A DNA stretch of 19,301 nt. Origin: Methanobacteriota archaeon (lineage in GTDB: Archaea > Halobacteriota > Methanomicrobia > Methanomicrobiales > Methanomicrobiaceae). Every line of letters starts with the position of its first letter. Within the stretch, counting starts at the first letter, position 1. The stretch spans positions 1 through 19,301 of the forward strand of contig JAEWWL010000054.1 of NCBI GenBank assembly GCA_023396365.1. Reading direction: 5' to 3'. Below are positions 1 to 6,990 of this stretch, in pieces. The position numbers and the translations under genes are program-made. The notes below the pieces were generated by a model, which was given only the letters and a program-made list of their open reading frames with translations, was not told where the DNA came from and made no database searches.

Positions 1-2
1 AC

Positions 3-524
3 TGTGTAAATTCGCTGTCACTTCTTTTCATCCCGGATATTGATTTCAAACCTGATACTGCATACTTTGCTGCAGGATGCTTCTGGTCTGTCCAGTATTT
101 CTTCAGTGAAGCACAGGGAGTTTTGGAAACTTCAGCCGGTTATATGGGTGGAGAGCTGATTAATCCTGCATATGCCGATGTATGCACCGGAAAAACAGGG
201 CATGCCGAAACAGTAAAAATAACATTTAACAAAGCAGTTATTTCATATAAGAGTCTGCTGAAAATTTTTTTCAGCATTCACGACCCTTCACAAAAAAACA
301 AACAGGGGCCTGATATCGGAACACAATACAGATCGGCGGTTTTCTATACCAGCAATGAACAGAAAAAAGAGGCAGAGGAATTTAAAAAAAATCTTGAAGA
401 CAAAGGATATTCAATTATAACAGAAATTTCCCCTGCAGGACGCTTTTGGAAAGCAGAAGACTATCACCAGCATTATTTTAAAAACAAAAGAATAAAACCG
501 GCCTTTCATAAGCACTTATTCTAA
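3..524 (+). CDS. msrA: Peptide methionine-S-sulfoxide reductase MsrA (5' end cut by window edge)
   Basis: Reduces methionine-S-sulfoxide in proteins in the cytoplasm, an oxidative-damage repair enzyme. The frame is open from base 3, with no in-frame ATG/GTG/TTG before the TTG at 123, so the true start lies outside the window. The catalytic motif GCFW is encoded at 75-86, upstream of that TTG; any call starting at 123 would lose the active-site Cys. Further family motifs follow in order: SAGYMGG, VCTGKTGHAE, the DIGTQYRSAVFY block, and a C-terminal AEDYHQHYF segment. Visible length is 173 residues, about normal for a compact MsrA, so little is missing. Beyond the catalytic Cys only one other Cys (in VCTG) is seen. 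It ends 8 bases before the convergent neighbour's stop. Confidence 0.93.
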   Translation, partial: CVNSLSLLFIPDIDFKPDTAYFAAGCFWSVQYFFSEAQGVLETSAGYMGGELINPAYADVCTGKTGHAETVKITFNKAVISYKSLLKIFFSIHDPSQKNKQGPDIGTQYRSAVFYTSNEQKKEAEEFKKNLEDKGYSIITEISPAGRFWKAEDYHQHYFKNKRIKPAFHKHLF

Positions 525-532
525 AAAAATGA

Positions 533-1285
533 TTACTCTTTTGCATCGCCAAAGTTTTTTAACTCACTGTTCTGCAAATCCTTAGCATCCTGATTCCTTC
601 TCTTTTTTACCCGCTGCTTTTTTGAGTACAAAAGCATGAATTCAGAAGACTGCTCTGCCGGGCAGAAAGGGCAGACTGCATAAAAAACATTTTGTGCCTC
701 ATCCTTTGCAGGACAGAAATATTTTCCATATTCACGCTCAACCTCATGGCCCCCAAAAAATGGAGTGCCTACAGGATGTGCCGGCTCTTTTAAGGCAAAC
801 ATCCGAAATCCGGCAAGGAGATATTTTAGATACAATATTGACGGATCATCACGTGATGCTGTTTTTCTGCAGGCCTCAAGAACCATAAGCCAGTATTCAC
901 CGGATTTCCTGCCCGGTGAGAATAAAAAATCAGAATACTCTCTTTTATCATGGAGCATTATAATTGTATGGCGGGTGTCAAGCATCTGCTCACGAATCTT
1001 TTTAAGAAGCTTTCTTCTGTATATCTCATCCATATCCTTTGTTGTTTCTGATATCTCATCCATCACCCGGATAAAAACCTTAAGCGGGTATTTTGAAACT
1101 TCATTTCCGATGATGTCAATAAGCTGGTTAGCAGACCTTGCCTCTGAAAGCACAGTGCAGCTCATCGTTATATTATGAATTATAACAGAATATTTTGAGA
1201 GAACAGGCCCTTCTTCATCAGCACTGATACCTGCCGTATCAATAAGAAGGGAATAGGAAAGAATCTCCTCAGGAGTTTTTTCCAT
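533..1285 (-). CDS. DUF2115 (UPF0305)-like archaeal protein of unknown function
   Basis: Function unknown. The C-terminal third carries the pattern I associate with the DUF2115/UPF0305 family of methanogens: MFALKEPAHPVGTPFFGG, then YFCPAKD, then FYAVCPFCPAEQ. The Cys-Pro pairs (CP, CPFCP) suggest a metal or Fe-S site, but that is inference. The N-terminal half is helical, charged and less typical of the family. The final stretch is Lys/Arg/Gln rich and probably disordered. Start choice: an ATG at 1285 gives 250 residues. A TTG at 1336 would add 17 residues (MSFWSVAEKIF...), but neither start has a clear Shine-Dalgarno. A TATA-like GATAAAAA (minus strand, 1351-1358) would place the transcript start after the TTG, which favours 1285. 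The gene is divergent from the FeoA-fusion gene and convergent with msrA. Confidence 0.75.
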   Translation of the reverse strand: MEKTPEEILSYSLLIDTAGISADEEGPVLSKYSVIIHNITMSCTVLSEARSANQLIDIIGNEVSKYPLKVFIRVMDEISETTKDMDEIYRRKLLKKIREQMLDTRHTIIMLHDKREYSDFLFSPGRKSGEYWLMVLEACRKTASRDDPSILYLKYLLAGFRMFALKEPAHPVGTPFFGGHEVEREYGKYFCPAKDEAQNVFYAVCPFCPAEQSSEFMLLYSKKQRVKKRRNQDAKDLQNSELKNFGDAKE

Positions 1286-1336
1286 ATTTTTCTTTTTTGA
1301 AGAAAATATTTTTTCAGCAACAGACCAGAAACTCAA

Positions 1337-1435
1337 CTCAAACCACGCCTTTTTATCAGTTCATATTAGGTTTTCAGATTTTTTCCGAACAATACCAATC
1401 TTTTTCTTTTTCCATAGCAGACATTATCTGGATTT
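1337..1435. promoter_or_regulatory. Divergent promoter region between DUF2115 gene and feo operon
   Basis: This AT-rich spacer separates two divergent genes. It contains an imperfect inverted pair, ATTAGGT (about 1365-1371) and ACCAAT (1394-1399). The first half-site resembles the TTAGG-type halves bound by DtxR-family regulators, and the downstream gene encodes such a regulator, so autoregulation is plausible. A minus-strand TATA-like GATAAAAA sits at 1351-1358. No strong plus-strand TATA box or Shine-Dalgarno is obvious before the ATG at 1436. The assignment is inferred from position and a weak match only. Confidence 0.35.
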
Positions 1436-2083
1436 ATGCAACCTGATGAATGTGAAGATTATCTTGAAACTATAATTAATAATTCCATTTCTGATTTAAA
1501 AAATGAATCCTTAAGGATTCTTACGCAGGCTTCTGAAAAAAACATGAAGGAGACTGAAAAAGACCTTCATGAACTACAGAGGCTTGGATATATCTCAATA
1601 GAGAAAGATGGGAGCATAACATTAACTGAACTTGGAAAAAGAACAGGGGAATGCACAATAAAAAAACATAAGGTGCTTGAATCTTTTCTCACTGAGATGC
1701 TTGGTATGGAGCCTGATACCGCTTCAAAAGAAGCATGCATTCTTGAGCATGGAGCATCTGATGATACAATAAAACGTCTGAAAAAATATCTCCATGGCCA
1801 TGGCAGGTGCAGAAGAAGAGAAGAGCATGAAAGGCATGCAGGTTTTCATGACTGCTGCGGAAAACCGCTGACTGATTTTTTAGAGGAGGAAGTTGTAAGA
1901 ATTCTCTGCACAAAGGGAGGAGCAGGGCGTACAAACAGGCTTCATGATCTCGGTGTAATACCCGGAGAAATAATAAATATTAACCGTAAACTCTCAAACG
2001 GGGCAATGGTTGTTACAATTAAATCCTGCGAGGTCGGATTAAGCCCTGAGATTGCTGCATCCGTTTTTGCTGAAAAAATCTAG
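1436..2083 (+). CDS. DtxR-family metalloregulator fused to a FeoA domain
   Basis: Likely an iron- or manganese-sensing repressor that also supplies the FeoA partner for the FeoB encoded next. Residues 10-70 form a winged helix beginning CEDYLETII, the usual DtxR N-terminus. Residues 71-119 form the dimerisation/metal domain: C101, E104 and H105 in EACILEH match the DtxR primary-site spacing, and H78/E82 match two ancillary ligands. Residues 145-215 form an SH3-like FeoA domain (RLHDLGVIPGEIININ, with a final VGLSPEIAASVFAEKI). Between them is an unusual His/Cys-rich linker, residues 120-141, with five His and three Cys (H120, H122, C125, H131, H134, H138, C140, C141). It ends 14 bases before feoB, so the two are certainly co-transcribed. 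Whether it senses Fe or Mn cannot be read from sequence. Confidence 0.88.
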   Translation: MQPDECEDYLETIINNSISDLKNESLRILTQASEKNMKETEKDLHELQRLGYISIEKDGSITLTELGKRTGECTIKKHKVLESFLTEMLGMEPDTASKEACILEHGASDDTIKRLKKYLHGHGRCRRREEHERHAGFHDCCGKPLTDFLEEEVVRILCTKGGAGRTNRLHDLGVIPGEIININRKLSNGAMVVTIKSCEVGLSPEIAASVFAEKI

Positions 2084-2097
2084 ATGGTGATGCTCTT

Positions 2098-3948
2098 TTG
2101 AAATTTGGTCTTATCGGAAATCCGAATGTTGGAAAATCCCTTATATTCAATCACCTCACCGGAATAGGTGTTGAAATATCAAATTTTCCAGGAACAACTA
2201 TCGGTATGCTATCCGGAAACGTCTGCTATCAGAATGAAAAGTTTGAGATTGTCGATTTTCCGGGAATATATTCGCTTGACGGATTAACTGAAGAGGAGTC
2301 TGAAGTCCGCCGCTCTCTTTTAAACAGAGAGCTTGATATCCTTATTGCAGTACTTGACGCAGCACATCTTGAAAGAAACCTCTATCTCCTTCTCCAGATT
2401 GCTGAATTTGAAATTCCGACAGTAGTAATACTTAACATGATTGATGAGGCCGAAAAAAAAGGTCTTTTCATTGATACTGAAAAACTCTCAGAAATTCTTG
2501 GGTGTGATGTACTGCCGACATCGGCAATTGAGGGAAGAAATATTGAAAAGATAATTCCCTTTGCACTTGAAAAATCATGCATCCCCAAGATAAGAGTTCC
2601 TTATGACACACACATTGAGGCCGCTGCAAGAAGCCTTCAAAAAAATGGTGCAAAAAACAGGATAGAAGCACTTCTTGCACTGGAGGGCCTTTTTGAAAAT
2701 GAAGATCTCAGTTTGTCTGCAAAAACGATTGCAGACGAGATCGAAGAGCAGCACAAAATGTCTGTTCACCAGATAATTGCTGCAAACAGGCATAACGAAG
2801 CGGCATCCATTTCAAAGTCAGTATCAAAAGGCGGCCGGGAAAAGTCATTGAATATTGACAGGCTCCTTACGCGGACATTTCCCGGCCTGCCAATAATGGC
2901 GGCAGTCCTTTTGTCAACACTCATTTTTGTATTTATTGCAGGATCTTTTCTTGAAGAAATAATTGTAGAGCTTTTTGAAGTATTCTTAATAGAGCCTATG
3001 CATTCACTCGGCCTCTCTCCCTTCGCCGAGCAGATTGCATATTCACTTTTAATCGCACTTCAGGCCGGACTTGGAATTGCATTTCCGTTTGTATTTGTAT
3101 TTTACATTATAATCTCATTTCTGGAAGATACCGGATACATGACAAGGGCTGCATTTATTGCAGACAGGGCAATGCATAAAATCGGTATGCACGGACAGGC
3201 CCTGATACCAATGGTTCTTGGATTCGGATGCAATGTACCGGCATTAATGAGCATAAGACAGCTTTCAAAACGCGAGAGGATTATTGCCTCATTTTTAATA
3301 ACAATGGTTCCCTGCTCGGCAAGAACAGTTATTATAGCAGGAATTGTCGCCGTATTTGTCGGAATCACTGCCGCTCTCTCAATTTACCTGATAGTTTTTG
3401 CATTAATTCTTATCACAGGACTTTTTTTGACAAAGGTTACACCGGGGGAGCAGTTTGGAATGATCCTTGAGATTGTCCCAATGAGAAGACCAAGACTAAA
3501 ACAGACACTGCAGCGTGCATGGCTTCATATGAAGGAATTTTTATTCATCGCGATGCCCCTTCTAATGGTCAGCAGTGTTGTACTTGGAATTTTGCAGTTT
3601 ACAGGAATCATCCAGGCATTTCAGGATATTTTTGCACCACTTATGCTCTCACTTCTTGGTCTTCCCGATTACTCATCAACATCACTTCTGCTTGGAATTT
3701 TAAGAAAGGAGATGGCCTTTGAAACCCTGGCAATTCTTGCAGGAACAGCAGATCTCGGATCTGTTATGACCGGTGCGCAGCTGTATATATTTGCGGTGGT
3801 AAGTGTTCTTTTTGTCCCCTGCATATCAACAATAGCAGTACTGTATAAAGAGATGGGCCTTAAGATTGCCGCTGCAGTCTCATTTTATACACTCTCTCTT
3901 GGAGTTGCCGCAGGAGTAATATTAAACCTTTTATTCTCTTTAATCTGA
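2098..3948 (+). CDS. feoB: Ferrous iron transporter FeoB
   Basis: Inner-membrane GTPase-linked Fe(II) importer. The N-terminal G domain shows the P-loop GNPNVGKS (residues 7-14), switch FPGTT (30-34), DFPG (53-56) and NMID (113-116), followed by a helical GDI-like segment to about residue 255. The membrane part from about 265 to the end has the FeoB signature GYMTRAAFIADR, the GFGCNVPALM motif with its Cys, and the second gate repeat around RKEMAFETLAIL and VPCIST. At 616 residues it is a compact archaeal-type FeoB. The TTG start is supported by GGTGATG a few bases upstream and by exact agreement with the family's N-terminus (MKxxLxGNPNVGKS). Its FeoA partner is the C-terminal domain of the preceding gene. 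It is followed after 23 bases by the hydrogenase protease gene. Confidence 0.95.
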   Translation: MKFGLIGNPNVGKSLIFNHLTGIGVEISNFPGTTIGMLSGNVCYQNEKFEIVDFPGIYSLDGLTEEESEVRRSLLNRELDILIAVLDAAHLERNLYLLLQIAEFEIPTVVILNMIDEAEKKGLFIDTEKLSEILGCDVLPTSAIEGRNIEKIIPFALEKSCIPKIRVPYDTHIEAAARSLQKNGAKNRIEALLALEGLFENEDLSLSAKTIADEIEEQHKMSVHQIIAANRHNEAASISKSVSKGGREKSLNIDRLLTRTFPGLPIMAAVLLSTLIFVFIAGSFLEEIIVELFEVFLIEPMHSLGLSPFAEQIAYSLLIALQAGLGIAFPFVFVFYIIISFLEDTGYMTRAAFIADRAMHKIGMHGQALIPMVLGFGCNVPALMSIRQLSKRERIIASFLITMVPCSARTVIIAGIVAVFVGITAALSIYLIVFALILITGLFLTKVTPGEQFGMILEIVPMRRPRLKQTLQRAWLHMKEFLFIAMPLLMVSSVVLGILQFTGIIQAFQDIFAPLMLSLLGLPDYSSTSLLLGILRKEMAFETLAILAGTADLGSVMTGAQLYIFAVVSVLFVPCISTIAVLYKEMGLKIAAAVSFYTLSLGVAAGVILNLLFSLI

Positions 3949-3971
3949 TTTTAAATCAAGGAAGAAAAAAA

Positions 3972-4436
3972 ATGACAGAAAACTTCAGGAAAACACTGAT
4001 AATAGGATGCGGAAATCCTTTCATGGGAAACGACGGTGCAGGAATATATGCAATTGAGAGAATAAAAGAGATGATGCCCCATGTGGAGATTCTCGATGGT
4101 GGAACAGGCGGCCTTGGTCTTATAGGTGAAATGGAAGGCTACTCACGCATAATAATTATTGATGCAATGCTTGGAATAGGAGAGAAGAAAGGGGACATAA
4201 AAATTTTTTACGACACACCCCCGTGCATTCCTTCAACAATGTCACTTCATGATGCCGGAATTTCAGAGGTTATTGAGGTCGCAAAGGAGATAATCCCCGG
4301 AATTGAAATAATTACAATAGGAATTGAGGCGGATTTTGTTTCGGAATACAGCAGAGAAATCGACCCCGAAATTATTGAAGGGGTCAAAGAGGTCTGCACA
4401 GTATTAGCTGATCTCTTAAATGAAAACAAAAAATAA
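3972..4436 (+). CDS. [NiFe] hydrogenase maturation protease (HycI/HyaD/FrhD family)
   Basis: Endopeptidase that clips the C-terminal tail of a [NiFe] hydrogenase large subunit after Ni insertion. The fold signature GCGNPFMGNDGAG is at residues 12-24, with D21 in the place of the first Ni ligand. The second ligand is D64 (IIIIDAM) and the third H93 (SLHDAGI). Length 154 is normal. ATG 3972 is preceded by AAGGAAG. The gene is 23 bases downstream of feoB and 116 bases upstream of the hydrogenase unit. The hydrogenase large subunit at 8481-9866 has a matching cleavable tail, so this is its likely protease, although other hydrogenases (Frh, Eha) elsewhere in the genome cannot be excluded as substrates. 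Confidence 0.9.
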   Translation: MTENFRKTLIIGCGNPFMGNDGAGIYAIERIKEMMPHVEILDGGTGGLGLIGEMEGYSRIIIIDAMLGIGEKKGDIKIFYDTPPCIPSTMSLHDAGISEVIEVAKEIIPGIEIITIGIEADFVSEYSREIDPEIIEGVKEVCTVLADLLNENKK

Positions 4437-4456
4437 TTTTTGTTATTAAATATTGA

Positions 4457-4468
4457 ATTTTTTTTAAT
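4457..4468 (+). terminator. T-tract terminator after the feo/protease unit
   Basis: A run of eight T (4458-4465) follows the protease stop codon by about 20 bases with no strong hairpin, the usual form of an archaeal intrinsic terminator. It separates the feo unit from the hydrogenase unit. Confidence 0.5.
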
Positions 4469-4470
4469 TA

Positions 4471-4480
4471 TTATAAATAT
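4471..4480 (+). promoter_or_regulatory. Putative TATA box for the MinD/roadblock/hydrogenase unit
   Basis: TTATAAATAT lies 73 bases before the ATG at 4553 and is the best TATA-like element in the spacer 4437-4552. Transcription would begin near 4500, giving a leader of about 50 nt. A 15-base motif, TATTATTCACCAATA (4478-4492), lies between the TATA box and the expected start and recurs in the spacer upstream of nadX. Confidence 0.5.
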
Positions 4481-4552
4481 TATTCACCAATAAACATTTT
4501 TCACAGAATAAAATGATAAGATTAATATCAGTTCCGATCTTCAGTTAACATT

Positions 4553-5185
4553 ATGCAACTGCCCAGAGGCAGATTTGAACAGTTTGTTCGTGATGCTAAG
4601 ATAAAGGAATTTCTGAATGAACTTCAGGAGAGGAAATTTACAGGATGCTTGTCCGGAATACTTGGAGAGTCCGAAGGCGAGCTTATCTTTGAAGGTGGAG
4701 AAATTATTCTCGCACAGTCTTTAAAATATTCCGGCTCTGATGTTTTTTCGGAATTGTTTTCAAACCAGGATGGCAAGGTAACAGCTGAGCTTTCTCAGTA
4801 CAGTGAACCGCAGGTTAAACTTGCAAAGGAATTTAATCAGAAATTTTCAGTTAAACCTGGAAGTTTTGCATCTGCTTTTTCATCCTTCCTTAAACAGAAC
4901 CCTGCCGAAAAAAGAGAAGAACCAAAAAAGGCAGAAGTTCCTTTAAAAAGAGATAATGCAAAAGAAACTCTGAAATCTGATAAGACTGCCTGTGCCGGTG
5001 CTGCTGTATCTGAGAAAAATTCTTCAGCTGATGTTAAAAGAGATGAGGAGAGCATCCTTTCTATCAATGAAAGTGAAATAGAGGCAATTAAAAAGAATTT
5101 CAGCTCAGGAGCTGCGGATCTTTTAAAAAGGATCCATATGGATCACCTCATCCCTGATGAAAACAAAGGAGGAAAAAATAAATGA
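4553..5185 (+). CDS. DUF2226/DUF4388-like domain protein, first gene of hydrogenase-associated unit
   Basis: Function not established. Residues 1-105 form a compact alpha/beta domain starting MQLPRGRF, with FTGCLSG, SEGELIFEGGEIILAQ and a closing SQYSEPQVKLAKEF. This style matches DUF2226 (archaeal) or DUF4388 domains of signalling proteins; I cannot settle which. Residues 106-165 are Lys/Glu/Ala rich and probably disordered. The last 45 residues form a helical tail with LLKRIHMDHL. The same domain type recurs at the N-terminus of the last gene of this unit (10226-10915). The stop overlaps the next start as ATGA. No Shine-Dalgarno is visible before its own ATG. Soluble, cytoplasmic. Confidence 0.72.
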   Translation: MQLPRGRFEQFVRDAKIKEFLNELQERKFTGCLSGILGESEGELIFEGGEIILAQSLKYSGSDVFSELFSNQDGKVTAELSQYSEPQVKLAKEFNQKFSVKPGSFASAFSSFLKQNPAEKREEPKKAEVPLKRDNAKETLKSDKTACAGAAVSEKNSSADVKRDEESILSINESEIEAIKKNFSSGAADLLKRIHMDHLIPDENKGGKNK

Positions 5186-5703
5186 CAATTGATCCGGTAG
5201 TTTACGGAAATCTTATGCTTACAGCTATTGCTGTAATCCTTCTGCTGTTGCTTATAGTAATTATTGTTGTGCTGATGCGCTTTAAAAAGACGTTTCCCGC
5301 GGCAATTCAGGAGATTTCCAAACAAACAAATGATATTGAGGAGAAGAAGGTGAAATATGAGGGGGAAAAAGAGACAGATCCTTCAAAGTTATATACCGAA
5401 GATTCCATTGCTAAAAACCTGCTGAATCTGTTTAACTATTACAAACTTAATTCCTTTACGATGGCCACATCGGATGGTCTTGTAATCAGTTCAACAGATC
5501 CTGATCCGGACCTGGACGCTGCCAACTACAGTTACCTGTACCTTAAAGGCGAACAGCCCGAGTCTCCAAAAATCAGGCTCATAGGTGTTCCGCATAAAGG
5601 AGGAACAGTAGTTGGAATTATTAAATCAGAAGAAGAGCTTTTGGATAATGATCTCTCCCTGATAGAGAGAGATTTAAGATTTATTCTAAGGAAAAATCTA
5701 TAA
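5182..5703 (+). CDS. Single-pass membrane protein with cytoplasmic roadblock-like domain
   Basis: Residues 10-32 are a strongly hydrophobic helix followed by RFKK, so the protein is probably N-out with its C-terminal bulk in the cytoplasm. Residues 35-75 are a charged, probably coiled or flexible linker. Residues 78-173 have the alternating strand/helix layout of a roadblock/LC7 (profilin-like) domain: FTMATSDGLVISST, then RLIGVPHKGGTVVGII, then a terminal helix LSLIERDLRFIL. Domain assignment is by pattern only. The start is secured by a perfect AAAGGAGG at 5166-5172 and by the 4-base overlap with the upstream gene. Likely role: membrane receptor or anchor for the MinD ATPase or soluble roadblock proteins of the unit. 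Confidence 0.72.
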   Translation: MTIDPVVYGNLMLTAIAVILLLLLIVIIVVLMRFKKTFPAAIQEISKQTNDIEEKKVKYEGEKETDPSKLYTEDSIAKNLLNLFNYYKLNSFTMATSDGLVISSTDPDPDLDAANYSYLYLKGEQPESPKIRLIGVPHKGGTVVGIIKSEEELLDNDLSLIERDLRFILRKNL

Positions 5704-5723
5704 ATCATATTTTAGAGGGAATT

Positions 5724-6527
5724 ATGACAACAGTTTTTACAATTGCATCTGGAAAAGGAGGTACCGGCAAGACAACAGTTACTGCAAACCTCGGCTCAAT
5801 GATTGCATACCACAAAAAAAGAACCATTATTCTTGATTCAGATATGGGTATGGCAAATCTCGGGCTTGTTCTGGGTCTTGAGAATATGCCTGTGACACTT
5901 CATGAAGTACTTGCAGGAAAGGCTGATATTCATGAGGCAATTTATGAAGGTCCGTTTGGTGTAAATGTAATTCCAAGCGGCCTGTCTCTTGAAGGATTCA
6001 AAAATTCAGATCCCGGGAGATTAAAGGATGTCTTAAAAGAGATCATTGATGAATGCGACTTTTTGATTATTGACGCACCGGCAGGAATCAACCATGACGG
6101 AATAGTTCCGCTCGCAATCGCCGATGAAGTTATTCTTGTTGTAAACCCGGATATTTCATCACTCGTAGATGCTCTCAAGACTAAGATGCTTACAGAGATG
6201 ATTGGAGGAAAAGTGCGTGGTGCAATCATCAACCGTGTTGCAAGTGTCAATGACAAGGCCACTCGTGAGCAGATTGAAAAGATGCTCTCAGTCCCTATAA
6301 TCGGCATGATTCCTGAAGACTCAAATGTCAGGCGTGCATCGGCATCACGTTCGCCCATTGTCTTAAAGTACCCCACATCAGAGGCTTCAAGAGCATTCCG
6401 CCGTATTTCAAGCTCCCTTATAGGAGTTGATTATGTTGAGGACGAAGAGACAAAGAACAAAAAGAAGGAAAAATTTATAGAAAGATTTGCAAGGGCACTG
6501 TTCCCCGGAGGTAAAGATGCCAACTGA
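5724..6527 (+). CDS. MinD/ParA-family P-loop ATPase with C-terminal amphipathic helix
   Basis: Deviant Walker-A ATPase that would dimerise on ATP. Residues 10-17 are GKGGTGKT with the signature Lys (K11); DSDMGMANLGL is at 38-48; Walker B FLIIDAPAG has D117; VVNPDISSL is at 139-147. All are MinD-type motifs. Residues 247-260 (KKEKFIERFARALF) form a basic amphipathic helix at the end, resembling the membrane-targeting sequence of MinD. No MinC or MinE homologue is present; the neighbours are membrane proteins, roadblock proteins and hydrogenase subunits. It is therefore more likely a positioning or recruitment ATPase dedicated to this unit than a cell-division factor. GAGGG precedes the ATG. 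Confidence 0.9.
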   Translation: MTTVFTIASGKGGTGKTTVTANLGSMIAYHKKRTIILDSDMGMANLGLVLGLENMPVTLHEVLAGKADIHEAIYEGPFGVNVIPSGLSLEGFKNSDPGRLKDVLKEIIDECDFLIIDAPAGINHDGIVPLAIADEVILVVNPDISSLVDALKTKMLTEMIGGKVRGAIINRVASVNDKATREQIEKMLSVPIIGMIPEDSNVRRASASRSPIVLKYPTSEASRAFRRISSSLIGVDYVEDEETKNKKKEKFIERFARALFPGGKDAN

Positions 6528-6711
6528 AGTAATCGTAATTGCAGGACTTATCATTCTGAACATATTATTTCTCTTTATAATATGGGTGATGTATGTTCGT
6601 ATCAAACAGCTTTTAAGTGATGTAAAAGACTTAAAATCAAGGATGGAATTTTCAGACAGCGAAATCGAACTACTCGCCGATGCCGTAAGAGGAATTGGCG
6701 GGATGAAATAA
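6517..6711 (+). CDS. Small single-pass membrane protein (64 aa)
   Basis: Not recognised as a named family. The start is ATG 6517, directed by GGAGGT at 6507-6512 inside the end of the MinD-like gene (11-base overlap). The upstream in-frame start at 6487 has no such site. Residues 5-27 form one membrane helix with a short N-terminal tail. Residues 28-46 (IKQLLSDVKDLKSRM) are amphipathic and could coil, and the rest is acidic helix ending GIGGMK. It may anchor or regulate the neighbouring MinD-like ATPase or the hydrogenase at the membrane; that is inference from position. Confidence 0.72.
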   Translation: MPTEVIVIAGLIILNILFLFIIWVMYVRIKQLLSDVKDLKSRMEFSDSEIELLADAVRGIGGMK

Positions 6712-6728
6712 TCTTTTTTGTCTTTTTA
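6712..6728 (+). terminator. Intra-operon T-tracts between membrane/MinD and hydrogenase halves
   Basis: Six T (6714-6719) and five T (6723-6727) follow the small membrane gene immediately. Such tracts can stop archaeal RNA polymerase, partially or fully, so the hydrogenase half may be attenuated or separately transcribed. No convincing TATA box lies in the 32-base gap, so partial read-through is the simpler reading. Confidence 0.3.
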
Positions 6729-6743
6729 TGCTGGTGATAAAAA

Positions 6744-6989
6744 ATGATTGAGATAACAGTAGACAAGGATTCATGTGTTGGATGCGGCCTGTGTGTCAAG
6801 GACTGCCCAATGAAAGTCTATGAATTAAAGGATGGCCTTAGCATACCCGTAAGGCCTCAGGACTGTATGGGATGCCTCTCCTGCCATGAGATATGCCCTG
6901 CCCAGGCCCTTGAGCACAAAGGAATCTATGCAGCAAAGCGGCACTATATAGACATCAGGGTATGTGAAATGCTAAAGAAGGTGATCTGA
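6744..6989 (+). CDS. 2x[4Fe-4S] ferredoxin
   Basis: 81-residue low-potential electron carrier. Cluster I ligands are C11, C14, C17 and C21 (CxxCxxCxxxCP). Cluster II ligands are C41, C44, C47 and C51, again followed by Pro. The C-terminal 30 residues form a helical extension (YAAKRHYIDIRVCEMLKK) that could be a docking surface. GGTGATA precedes the ATG. It is the first gene of the hydrogenase half and is expected to carry electrons from the small subunit's distal cluster to an unknown acceptor, or to serve as an integral Fe-S subunit. Confidence 0.93.
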   Translation: MIEITVDKDSCVGCGLCVKDCPMKVYELKDGLSIPVRPQDCMGCLSCHEICPAQALEHKGIYAAKRHYIDIRVCEMLKKVI

Positions 6990-6990
6990 G

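Noticed and set aside
123..524. MsrA starting at the TTG at 123
   Set aside because: The frame continues upstream to base 3 and contains the catalytic GCFW motif, so this TTG is internal.
765..1178. 137-residue plus-strand open frame
   Set aside because: Shadow of the DUF2115-like gene, with no ribosome site or recognisable domain.
5724..6527. Cell-division MinD or nitrogenase NifH/BchL-type protein
   Set aside because: It has MinD-type motifs but no MinC/MinE nearby and lacks the paired cluster Cys of NifH/BchL; the context points to hydrogenase association.
6487..6711. 74-residue start for the small membrane protein
   Set aside because: No ribosome site before 6487; GGAGGT precedes the ATG at 6517 and the extra residues are MinD-coding sequence read in another frame.
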